A stretch of 56,606 nucleotides of DNA from Rhodocyclaceae bacterium (lineage in GTDB: Bacteria > Pseudomonadota > Gammaproteobacteria > Burkholderiales > Rhodocyclaceae): assembly GCA_020445745.1 (NCBI GenBank), contig JAGRGB010000017.1, forward strand, positions 1-56,606, written 5' to 3'. How positions within the stretch are numbered: position 1 is the first letter of the stretch; each line of letters opens with the position of its first letter. Positions 9,247 to 16,997 of this stretch are shown in pieces. The notes beneath the pieces were generated by a model. That model ran no database searches. It worked only from the letters and a program-made list of their open reading frames with translations, and was not told where the DNA came from. Both the position numbers and the translations under genes were made by a program.

Positions 9247-11127
9247 TCAGTGCTCCGGCGCGAGCCGGCTGCGCAGCCTGGCGAGTTCCTCGACCAGGCT
9301 GTCGATCTTCGCCTGCTGCGCGTCCACGACTTCCGAGATCCTCGCCAGGTCGGCCGCCATCGGCAGGCGCGAGACATCTCCGCTCTTGGCGCTTTCCAGG
9401 TAAAGACCTTCTTCGTCTTCGAACATGCGCCATACCAGTTTGCCATCCTTGTGGAATTTGATGTCTCCGGTCAGGAAGGCCTGGGCGCGGACCTGCCCGG
9501 CGACGTCGAGCTTGAGGTCGGGGGTGAGGCCGACCGGATTGGAATTGGGGTTCTCGACACCGATGCCGACCGTGCCGAACCAGTCGAAGGGATTGACGCC
9601 CGAGACGCCGTGGAAGACCGTGTCGGTGGCCTGGTTGGCAATGGTCGCGGTGCCCGTGATGTTCCACTCGGTGCTTCGTACCACGGTGCGTCGCGCCGCC
9701 GCGTCGATGCTGAGCCCGTTAATCAGCGAGTTGTCGAGCACGTTGTTGCGCGAGCCACTGCCGATGTCGATGGTGTTCGTCGACAGCACCGAGCTGATGG
9801 TCACGTGCGCCGCCTGGTCCAGTTTCACGTCGGCGCCCCCGTTGGCCTCGAAGTGGGTGCCCGACACGACGCTCGGCAGGCCGGTCGCGAGCTGCAGGCC
9901 GACGCCGCCGAGGCCCTCGATGGTGCCGCCGTACAGATACACGCTGCCCTCCGATACCGGGTCGACGATCCGTATCCCGTTCTGTCCGCCCTCGAGGTTC
10001 GGCGCCAGAAAGGTGTTGGCATTGGCCGAGATGTCGTTGAATCGTTCGCCATGGACCCAGACGTGATTCTGTGAAAGCGCCTGGTGGGCGAAGAACTGGT
10101 CCGGATCGAGATTCGCCCCGGTTGCCAGGCCGATGAAGCGGTTGAGCAGGCTGCCCTTGAGATAGATGCCGTAGTGGGCACCGGCCATGATCACGTGCTC
10201 GACATGGTTGCGATGGGCGTTTTCGAGCTTGATCAGGCTCGGCATGTCGCCCTCGGGCGTGACCATGGCGGCGGCCGAACCCAGGTAGAGGTCACGGATC
10301 GTGATGCCGCTGACGCTGCTGCACGCGGCGCAACTCTTGCGCAGCACGAACAGGTGCTGGTCGGGCGCGGCCTGGAAGATCTGCGATCCGAAGCCCACCC
10401 CGGCCAGATTGACGCGCTGGCTCGCCAGCACCAGCGCAGCGGATACCCGATAGTGGCCGAGCGGGAAGAACACCGTGCCGCCGCTCGCGGTCGCGTCGAT
10501 CGCATCCTGGACGGCGAGCGTGTCGTCGGCGATGCCGTCGCCGACCGCGCCGAACACGGTGACGTCGCTCCACGGCAGGTTCGCGGCGCCCTGCGGCCCG
10601 GGCTCGCCCCGGGGCCCTTGCGGACCGGTCGGGCCGGCGGGCCCCTGGGGCCCCGGCACCGGGTCGGTCGCCTCGAGCTGCGAGATGCGGCTCAAGATCT
10701 CGCTGGTGGTCGGCTCGACGACGACCACGACATTGCTCGCCGCGGCGGCGACGACCACGCCGTTCGACTTGAGCACGTATTCGATCGCCAGTTCGCCGAC
10801 GGTGTCCGGATTGTTGGTGTCCAGGCTGACCGTGCCGCTGAGGAAATCTCCGCGCTTCTTGCTGCCGACCACGCGCGAGTCCGCCAGCTGGCGGATGCGG
10901 ATGATGTCGTTCTTGTCGGTACCGCTGGCGTCGGTGATCTCGAACTGCACCTCGATGATGTCGCCCTGGACGATCTCGACCTGCCCGGTGCCGGTGCCGG
11001 GATTGAGCAGGGTCAGGCCCACGGCCTGGGCGAACGCGCTGGCGGACCACTGGGCGATGGCGAGCGCGACCAGCGCTGCCAGCAGCATCCGGCAGATGCG
11101 CGGGGATCCGTCCTCTGGAATTGTCAT
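9247..11127 (-). CDS. Secreted pectate-lyase-fold protein with collagen-like and fibre-like parts
   Basis: About 626 residues in modular order. A signal peptide (ALVALAIAQWSASAFAQ) is followed by a beta-rich domain (about 35-145) and a short collagen-like run of Gly-X-Y triplets (about 155-180, GPQGPAGPTGPQGPRGEPG). A right-handed beta-helix of the pectate lyase superfamily begins VFGAVGDGIADDTLAVQDAI, the form seen in polysaccharide lyases, epimerases and phage tail spikes. The C-terminal part resembles tail-fibre/endosialidase-like repeats (VGIGVENPNSNP, LKLDVAGQVRAQAFLTGDI) and ends in a predicted coiled coil. Start at 11127 follows GAGGAGAAAACA. Probably surface-exposed and trimeric; the substrate, if it is an enzyme, is unknown. 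Confidence 0.7.
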   Translation of the reverse strand: MTIPEDGSPRICRMLLAALVALAIAQWSASAFAQAVGLTLLNPGTGTGQVEIVQGDIIEVQFEITDASGTDKNDIIRIRQLADSRVVGSKKRGDFLSGTVSLDTNNPDTVGELAIEYVLKSNGVVVAAAASNVVVVVEPTTSEILSRISQLEATDPVPGPQGPAGPTGPQGPRGEPGPQGAANLPWSDVTVFGAVGDGIADDTLAVQDAIDATASGGTVFFPLGHYRVSAALVLASQRVNLAGVGFGSQIFQAAPDQHLFVLRKSCAACSSVSGITIRDLYLGSAAAMVTPEGDMPSLIKLENAHRNHVEHVIMAGAHYGIYLKGSLLNRFIGLATGANLDPDQFFAHQALSQNHVWVHGERFNDISANANTFLAPNLEGGQNGIRIVDPVSEGSVYLYGGTIEGLGGVGLQLATGLPSVVSGTHFEANGGADVKLDQAAHVTISSVLSTNTIDIGSGSRNNVLDNSLINGLSIDAAARRTVVRSTEWNITGTATIANQATDTVFHGVSGVNPFDWFGTVGIGVENPNSNPVGLTPDLKLDVAGQVRAQAFLTGDIKFHKDGKLVWRMFEDEEGLYLESAKSGDVSRLPMAADLARISEVVDAQQAKIDSLVEELARLRSRLAPEH

Positions 11128-11357
11128 TGTTTTCTCCTCGAAACGTCTCGAACGTGGATGCACGGGTGGCACGGCTGCCGACGGTCGCGTCGGCGTGCAC
11201 GCCCAGTCATCCCGTTATACCCGAAGCCGGCTGCGCACAAGGGGCCGCAGGCGCTGCGCCATCCGCCGCCGGAGCGTGATCCGGGCGCCGGTCCGGCGGC
11301 CCATGGCGGCGGGTTCGCCCGCCGCGCATCAACGCCGCCCGCGCCGCCAACGTTTGG

Positions 11358-11363
11358 GATAAT
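11358..11363 (+). promoter_or_regulatory. Possible -10 element for the AmpG-like gene
   Basis: GATAAT preceded by TTTGG lies 31 bases before the TTG start. No matching -35 box is visible at normal spacing, so this is a weak call based on the -10 element and its position between divergent genes. Confidence 0.25.
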
Positions 11364-11394
11364 CCCGCCTTCGCAGTCCGCAACCGGAGCCTTC

Positions 11395-12687
11395 TTGCCC
11401 GCCCAGACCCCCGCATGGCTCGTCGCCCTGCTCAATCGCCGCATGCTGGTGTGCATCGTCATGGGCTTCGTGTCGGGCATGCCGCTGTACCTGCTGTTCA
11501 ACCTGCTGCCGGCGTGGTTGCGCACCGAGGGGCTGTCGCTGAAGACCATCGGTGCGTTCGCGCTGATCCAGTTTCCCTACACCTGGAAGTTCCTGTGGGC
11601 GCCGCTGCTGGACCGCTTCGGCATCCTGCCGGGGCTCGGCCGGCGGCGCAGCTGGATGCTGGTGACCCAGCTCGGGCTGGTGGCATCCATCGCCTGGCTC
11701 GGCCAACTCTCGCCGACCGTACACCTGCCGTGGGTGGTGGCCGTCAGCGCAGCGCTGGCGATGTTCTCGGCGACCCAGGACATCGCCCTCGATGCGCTGC
11801 GGCGGGAGATCCTGCCGGACCGCGAGCTCGGCCTCGGCAACGCGATGTACGTCAATGCCTACCGCATCTCCGGGCTGGTGCCGGGGTCGCTGTCGCTGAT
11901 CCTGGCCGACCGCCTGCCTTGGGACACGGTGTTCCTGATCACCTCGCTGTTCATGCTGCCGGGCGTCGTCATGACGCTGCTGGTGCGCGAGCCCGAGGTC
12001 GCCGACACCGCGCCGCGCACGCTGCGCGACGCGGTGGTCGAACCGTTCCACGAGTTCTTCGCCCGCCACGGCGTGTCCTCGGCCCTGCTGGTGCTCGCCT
12101 TCATGCTGTTCTACAAGCTCGGCGACTCGCTGTGCACGGCGCTCGCCACGCCCTTCTACCTGGACATGGGCTACTCGAAGACCGAGATCGGCCTGATCGC
12201 CAAGAATGCCGGGCTGTGGCCGATGGTCGCCGGCGGCATCCTCGGCGGCATCTGGATGGTCCGGCTCGGCATCAACCGGGCGCTGTGGCTGTTCGGGGTG
12301 GTGCAGCTGGTGACGATTCTCGGCTTCGTCTGGCTGGCCTGGCTCGGACCCGCGCCGTCGGACACCGGTCGGCTGGTCGCGCTGGCCCTGGTGATCGCCG
12401 GCGAGGCGATCGGCGCCGGGCTCGGCACCACCGCCTTCGTCGCCTTCATGGCACGCACCACCCACCCGGCCTACACCGCCACCCAGCTCGCGCTGTTCAC
12501 CAGCCTGATGGCGGTGCCGCGCACCTTCATCAACGCCACCGCCGGCTTCCTGGTCGAGGCGCTCGGCTGGCAGCCGTTCTTCTGGCTGTGCTTCGCGCTC
12601 GCGTTTCCCGGCATGCTGTTGCTGCTGAAGGCCGCGCCGTGGAACGAAGACGTGCCCGACACCGACGCTCGAGGACAGGACATATGA
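11395..12687 (+). CDS. ampG: AmpG-like MFS transporter (muropeptide permease family)
   Basis: About 430 residues with roughly twelve membrane helices. The sequence follows AmpG-type major facilitator permeases: GFVSGMPLYLLFNLLPAWLR, FPYTWKFLWAPLLDRF, FSATQDIALDALRREIL and the second-half FYKLGDSLCTALATPFYLD. AmpG imports anhydromuropeptides released from peptidoglycan into the cytoplasm for recycling. I chose TTG 11395 because GGAGC lies four bases upstream and the first helix begins soon after; the frame is open far upstream but is antisense to the neighbouring gene there. Its stop overlaps the next start by ATGA, so the two are translationally coupled. Confidence 0.8.
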   Translation: MPAQTPAWLVALLNRRMLVCIVMGFVSGMPLYLLFNLLPAWLRTEGLSLKTIGAFALIQFPYTWKFLWAPLLDRFGILPGLGRRRSWMLVTQLGLVASIAWLGQLSPTVHLPWVVAVSAALAMFSATQDIALDALRREILPDRELGLGNAMYVNAYRISGLVPGSLSLILADRLPWDTVFLITSLFMLPGVVMTLLVREPEVADTAPRTLRDAVVEPFHEFFARHGVSSALLVLAFMLFYKLGDSLCTALATPFYLDMGYSKTEIGLIAKNAGLWPMVAGGILGGIWMVRLGINRALWLFGVVQLVTILGFVWLAWLGPAPSDTGRLVALALVIAGEAIGAGLGTTAFVAFMARTTHPAYTATQLALFTSLMAVPRTFINATAGFLVEALGWQPFFWLCFALAFPGMLLLLKAAPWNEDVPDTDARGQDI

Positions 12688-13436
12688 CCACCATCCAGGC
12701 CGACCCGACCCTCGCCGCGGCGCTGGTCGATGCCGCCCGCGCGATGTCGCACCAGCTGGCCGGGCTGCGGTTCTCGGCGCCGGTGAGCCACGTCTACAAC
12801 CCCCTCGAATACGCCCGGGCGCCGGCCGAGGCGTACCTGACGCGCTACGCGGCCAGTCGCAAGCGGGTGGTCTTCGTCGGCATGAATCCGGGCCCGTTCG
12901 GCATGGTGCAGACCGGTGTCCCGTTCGGCGAGATTGCCGCGGTGCGCGACTGGATGGGGCTGGAGGCGCCGGTCGAGGTGCCGCCGGCACAGAACCCGAA
13001 ACGCCCGGTCGAGGGGTTCGCGTGCGCCCGCTCGGAGGTCAGCGGGCGGCGGCTGTGGGGCCTGTTCGCGGAACGCTTCGGCGCCGCCGACAATTTCTTC
13101 GCCGAGCACCTGGTGGCCAACTACTGCCCGCTGGCCTTCTTCGACGGCGGCCGCAACCTGACCCCGGACAAGCTGGCGGCGGCCGAGCTGCAGCCGCTGC
13201 AGGCGATCTGCGACGCCCACCTGCGGCGCATGCTCGAACTGCTCGAACCCGAATGGGTGATCGGCGTCGGCGCCTGGGCCGAGGGCCGTGCCCGGATCGC
13301 GGCCGACGGCCTGCCGGTCGCCTTCGGCCGCGTGCTGCATCCGAGCCCGGCGAGTCCGGCCGCGAACCGTGGCTGGGCCGCGGCGGCGAGCCGGCAGTTG
13401 CGGGAACTCGGGGTATGGGACGATCGACCGGCATAG
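12684..13436 (+). CDS. Uracil-DNA glycosylase, SMUG1-like
   Basis: A 250-residue protein with the two signature motifs of SMUG1-type single-strand-selective uracil-DNA glycosylases. VGMNPGPFGMVQTGVPFG (about residues 65-82) contains the catalytic Asn (Asn68), and HPSP (about 219-222) is the DNA-intercalation loop. The family removes uracil and oxidised pyrimidines in base excision repair. It starts inside the stop of the AmpG-like gene (ATGA overlap). Length and motifs are those of an intact enzyme. Confidence 0.85.
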   Translation: MTTIQADPTLAAALVDAARAMSHQLAGLRFSAPVSHVYNPLEYARAPAEAYLTRYAASRKRVVFVGMNPGPFGMVQTGVPFGEIAAVRDWMGLEAPVEVPPAQNPKRPVEGFACARSEVSGRRLWGLFAERFGAADNFFAEHLVANYCPLAFFDGGRNLTPDKLAAAELQPLQAICDAHLRRMLELLEPEWVIGVGAWAEGRARIAADGLPVAFGRVLHPSPASPAANRGWAAAASRQLRELGVWDDRPA

Positions 13437-13446
13437 ACGGGCGGCG

Positions 13447-13473
13447 CCGCCGCGCCCGCTCCCGGCGCGGCGG
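13447..13473 (+). terminator. GC-rich hairpin after the glycosylase gene
   Basis: CCGCCGCGCC and its complement GGCGCGGCGG form a 10-bp stem with a 7-base loop, starting 10 bases after the stop codon. There is no T-run, so it would be a weak or factor-assisted terminator, or a chance pairing in GC-rich DNA. Confidence 0.3.
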
Positions 13474-13607
13474 GCCGGCCCCGTCGGCGGTGCCGGTGCC
13501 GCGTTGCTTCCGGACCCGCGTCGAAAGGTTTGAATTGTCCGGCGACTTGGTATTCGATGTGTCAGGAGGGCCACCTGTTCCGCGCCCCAACCTGAAGGAG
13601 AACAAGA

Positions 13608-14450
13608 ATGCCCGACCTGCCCGCCGTCACCGGGAAGAACCACCGCACCAAAGCGCAACTGGTCAACTACGTCACCGACCACCTGCAACCGGGGCTGGAC
13701 ACCCATCGACTGTTGAAGCACCGACTGCAGGCGGGCCTCGACGAATGGCTGCGCCAGGTCCAGCGGATCGACGACGAGCCGCCGGCCAAGCTGACCGAGC
13801 CGGTCAAGGACCACTTCATCGATCCCGCCTTCCGCAACCAGCACGACCAGCTCGCGCAGCGGTATTTCGAGCGGCTCGACAGGTTCTCGCGCACCGAACA
13901 GGGAAGCAAGGGGCAGGCGAAGGCGGCACGACAGGTCAAGACCGCGGCGACCGCACTGGAACAATCGACCCAGGCCTACGACCTCAAGCTCAGGCGCTAC
14001 GAAGACGCCTACGAGCGCTACCAGCTCGAGCACGAGGACCCTTCGGAATACGACAAGCGGGTGGCGCCCTACCGACAGGAGATCCAGCGCCTGAGGTCGG
14101 ACCTGGCGCGCATGGTGAACGCCTACAACGACAGCCGATGCTTCGACGAGATCTATCTCGGTGACGACTACCGCACCGACTTTCGCCAGCAGTACCAGCG
14201 CTATGTGCCGACCCAGCACGCGTGGTTCGCCGACGTCCAGGGCGGCACCTACATCTACGACTATCAGCACAACCAGCTGCAACTGCACCTGCACTTCGAT
14301 TCGGCGCAGAACAAGGTCAAGGCGGTGCGGATCAAGCGCTACGGCGACCAGCACGGGGTCAACGCCGACAAGAACTGGGGCATGGTCGAGCACGTCAGGC
14401 AGAAGTATCCCTGCGTGTGGGAGCGAACCTGGACCCAGGTCGCCCTGTGA
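13608..14450 (+). CDS. Unknown coiled-coil protein, 280 residues
   Basis: I do not recognise this family. The protein is charged and has no signal peptide or membrane segment. Residues about 85-175 are strongly helical with heptad-like spacing (KAARQVKTAATALEQSTQAY, EIQRLRSDLARMVNAYNDSR). The C-terminal third is rich in aromatic residues and looks folded (TYIYDYQHNQLQLHLHFDSA, KNWGMVEHVRQKYPCVW). A strong AAGGAG site stands eight bases before ATG 13608, with an own intergenic region, so it is likely expressed as a single gene. It is convergent with the glycosyltransferase gene. Confidence 0.7.
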   Translation: MPDLPAVTGKNHRTKAQLVNYVTDHLQPGLDTHRLLKHRLQAGLDEWLRQVQRIDDEPPAKLTEPVKDHFIDPAFRNQHDQLAQRYFERLDRFSRTEQGSKGQAKAARQVKTAATALEQSTQAYDLKLRRYEDAYERYQLEHEDPSEYDKRVAPYRQEIQRLRSDLARMVNAYNDSRCFDEIYLGDDYRTDFRQQYQRYVPTQHAWFADVQGGTYIYDYQHNQLQLHLHFDSAQNKVKAVRIKRYGDQHGVNADKNWGMVEHVRQKYPCVWERTWTQVAL

Positions 14451-14502
14451 GGCCTGACACCGTCGGAATTCCCGCCGCCTTGCGCCTGCAGGCGCGCTCG
14501 GC

Positions 14503-15678
14503 CTAGGCGAGCTGCGCCAGGCAGGCCGAGACTACCCGCCGCCAAGCGCCGTGCAGGCCCCGCGCCTGGATCGAGTGCGCCGCATCGAGGGCCGACCGGC
14601 GGGCGACCGGGTCGCTGGCAAGTCCGCGGATCAGTTCGGCGACGTGGCCGGGCGGGGCATCGTCGTCCACCATCACGGCGTGCGGCATCCGGTCGAGGGC
14701 GCTGGCGGTGAACCATTGGTCGAGGACCCGGGGCAACAGCAACTGGGGCCGCCCCGCCGCCAGCGCCGCGTAGGCGGTGCCCGGGCCGCCGTGATGGACG
14801 ACCAGCGACGCGGCGGCGCAGGCCTCGATCGCGTCGGGCCGGGCGTCGAGCCAGCGCAGATGCGATCCGGCTATCCGCCCTGGCAGGGCCGGGTCGTGAT
14901 CACGGGCGAAGAGGCCCCCCGGCACGCCGGATTCGATCAAGGCTGCAACGGCCAGCCGGGCTTCCGGTCCGGCGCCGGACAGGTAGGCATGAACGCCCTC
15001 GGCATCGACCGGCGCCGGCGCCGGCGCCGATTCGAACATCCCGGCGCAGGGCTCGCGCCGCGTCTCGCGGTAGGGGTCGAGTTCCGGCAGGCCGAGCACC
15101 ACCCGCCGCTCGCCGCGATAGATCTCGGCCAGGGTGTCGGGCAATGGCGCGCCGAAGCGTCGCTGCACGGCCCGCACCGTCTCCAGCATCTGCGCCTGGT
15201 CGGCGTAGGGCGCGACGTCGTACAGCAACTGCGGGAAATCCGGCCCGTCGGCCGGTGGCGTCGAGTAGGCGGAGCCGAACACCACCGCCGGCAGGCGGCC
15301 GTAGGCGGCGAGCGCCAGTAGTGGCGCATAGCGGGCGACCACCAGCTCCGGTCGCAGCTGATCGATCAGGTCGCGCCAGCCGCGCAGCATCGAGTACAGG
15401 TGGTCCACCGAACCGAAGCCGTTGCAGGCCATCAGGTCGGCAAAACCGGTCGGATTGAAGCCGTCGGCGAGCGCCTGCGGCGTCAGCCGCCCGATCAGCC
15501 ACGGCGCCTGCAGCACCGGGTAGGGCCGGTCGGCGAACAGTCTGTGCGCGTAATCCAGCGTGCGCAGTGCCAGCACCGGCCGATGGCCGGCATCGGCCAG
15601 CGCGTCGGCGAGCTGACGCAATTGCAGGCAGTAGCCGAATCCTGCGCCCAGTTCCCAGCCGAGCAGAATCGTCTTCAT
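14503..15678 (-). CDS. Glycosyltransferase, GT-B fold (GT1/MGT-like)
   Basis: A 391-residue cytoplasmic protein. The N-terminal half begins MKTILLGWELGAGFGYCLQL, typical of the acceptor-binding Rossmann domain. The C-terminal half contains LVVHHGGPGTAYAALAAGRP, the nucleotide-sugar-binding motif of MGT/UDP-glucuronosyltransferase-like enzymes, where HHGG-GT contacts the donor. The donor sugar and acceptor are not deducible. Its ATG overlaps the stop of the upstream DUF6165-type gene (ATGA), so the two are coupled. Confidence 0.75.
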   Translation of the reverse strand: MKTILLGWELGAGFGYCLQLRQLADALADAGHRPVLALRTLDYAHRLFADRPYPVLQAPWLIGRLTPQALADGFNPTGFADLMACNGFGSVDHLYSMLRGWRDLIDQLRPELVVARYAPLLALAAYGRLPAVVFGSAYSTPPADGPDFPQLLYDVAPYADQAQMLETVRAVQRRFGAPLPDTLAEIYRGERRVVLGLPELDPYRETRREPCAGMFESAPAPAPVDAEGVHAYLSGAGPEARLAVAALIESGVPGGLFARDHDPALPGRIAGSHLRWLDARPDAIEACAAASLVVHHGGPGTAYAALAAGRPQLLLPRVLDQWFTASALDRMPHAVMVDDDAPPGHVAELIRGLASDPVARRSALDAAHSIQARGLHGAWRRVVSACLAQLA

Positions 15679-16106
15679 CCCGTTTCCGGGTCGCGTCGCC
15701 GCGTCGCGCCTGCCGCCGGCGCGCCGACCGCATAGACCTTGGCGTCGCCGACCAGGTGGCCGAGTGCGGTGTCGATGTCCGCCTTGAGCTGTGCCCGGCG
15801 ATCGTTGGTGCGGTAGACGTTGCGCGCATGTTCGACGAATGACGCGCCGAATTCGCCGCGACGCTCGCAGTCTCTCAAGGCGTCCTCGATCACCCACAGG
15901 CGATGGTTCAACGCCGCCAGCTCGTCGGCCAGCGCGGTGAGCTCGGGCGAAGCCGGCAGGGCATGCCAGTACTCGAGCAAGGCCGCCAGGCGGGCAGCCG
16001 CGTCGGCACGGCGCGCGCCGTCCAGGTGCGCGACCTTGAGGCGCAGGATGGTGATGCGGTCGATCAGTTCGCCCGGCCCGATCTCGATATGTATGGCGGC
16101 GGCCAC
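15675..16106 (-). CDS. DUF6165-type small protein
   Basis: About 143 residues. The N-terminus IEIGPGELIDRITILRLKV matches the PGELIDKITIL signature of small proteins often placed beside glycosyltransferase genes (DUF6165 in my recollection). The rest is helical with conserved-looking NHRLWVIED and FVEHARNVYRTND. No reaction is known. I chose GTG 16106 because AGGAGG lies just upstream and the conserved start follows; the frame continues to 16313 but overlaps the promoter region of the divergent gene. Its stop overlaps the glycosyltransferase start. Confidence 0.65.
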   Translation of the reverse strand: MAAAIHIEIGPGELIDRITILRLKVAHLDGARRADAAARLAALLEYWHALPASPELTALADELAALNHRLWVIEDALRDCERRGEFGASFVEHARNVYRTNDRRAQLKADIDTALGHLVGDAKVYAVGAPAAGATRRRDPETG

Positions 16107-16216
16107 CGTTCCTCCTGGATCGCTAGGCGGCTGGGCCGCCGTTGCCCATTTGATACCCTCGAAGCGCGAACTCTGGCAAGCTCGTGGCACCCGATCGATG
16201 GGAGGAAATGCGCAGG

Positions 16217-16984
16217 ATGACGCCAGCCGACAAGTGCGGAATCGCGCAGGCGCTGCTGATCGAGGCCCGCGACGCACTGCAGGCGACGCTGGCCGATACG
16301 CGGGATCGCTCACGCGGGGCGCTCAACCAGGAACTGTGGACGGTGGTCCGGATGCTGGGCGAGGTCCCGGAATACTTCAGCCAGGCAGGCCAGGATCACT
16401 TCGTCGATCGCTGCGTGAGCACGGGCCTGCGTGATGGCGTCTTCGTCGATGTCGGTGGCTACGACGGCATCACCGGCTCGAACACGCTGTTCTTCGAACT
16501 GTTCCGCGGCTGGACCGGGCTCCTGATCGAGCCGGTGCCCCAGCACCTGGCCTCGGCCAGGGCGCGGCGGCGTTGTCGCTGCATCGCTGCGGCGGTCGCC
16601 GGCCGCGACGGCATGCGCGAGTTCCTGCAGGTGGCAGACGGCTATACGCAGATGAGCGGCCTGATGGACCGCTACGATCCCGGGTTGCTGCAAGCCGTGC
16701 GCGAGAATCCGCGGCATCGCGAGCAGGTGGTGACGATCGAGGCGCAGTCGCTGGCCCGATTGCTGCGGGATGCCGGGCTCGAGCGCATCGACTACCTGTC
16801 GCTCGACGTCGAAGGCGCCGAGCAGGAGATCCTCGAGGCCTTTCCGTTCGGCGAGTTCGACGTCGCCGCGTGGTCGATCGAAAACGCCGACGGCAAGCCG
16901 GGGATCGAGCGCCGGATGCAGGCCGCAGGCTACCAGCTGGTCGAATACATCGGGGTCGACGAAATCTACGTGCGGCGCGACTGA
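16217..16984 (+). CDS. FkbM-family methyltransferase
   Basis: About 255 residues. It carries the SAM-binding start of FkbM-type enzymes, DGVFVDVGGYDGITGSNTLFFE, followed by GLLIEPVPQHL and, near the end, IDYLSLDVEGAEQEIL, the second family motif. FkbM methyltransferases O-methylate sugars or polyketides. GGAGG at 16201-16205 suits ATG 16217 (11-base spacing) better than ATG 16208 (2 bases). It is followed after 13 bases by a second, larger FkbM gene. Confidence 0.85.
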   Translation: MTPADKCGIAQALLIEARDALQATLADTRDRSRGALNQELWTVVRMLGEVPEYFSQAGQDHFVDRCVSTGLRDGVFVDVGGYDGITGSNTLFFELFRGWTGLLIEPVPQHLASARARRRCRCIAAAVAGRDGMREFLQVADGYTQMSGLMDRYDPGLLQAVRENPRHREQVVTIEAQSLARLLRDAGLERIDYLSLDVEGAEQEILEAFPFGEFDVAAWSIENADGKPGIERRMQAAGYQLVEYIGVDEIYVRRD

Positions 16985-16997
16985 GCGGCCGGGGCCG

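Noticed and set aside
14482-14495. Palindrome GCGCCTGCAGGCGC as a terminator
   Set aside because: Perfect but without a loop or T-run; more likely a chance palindrome between convergent genes.
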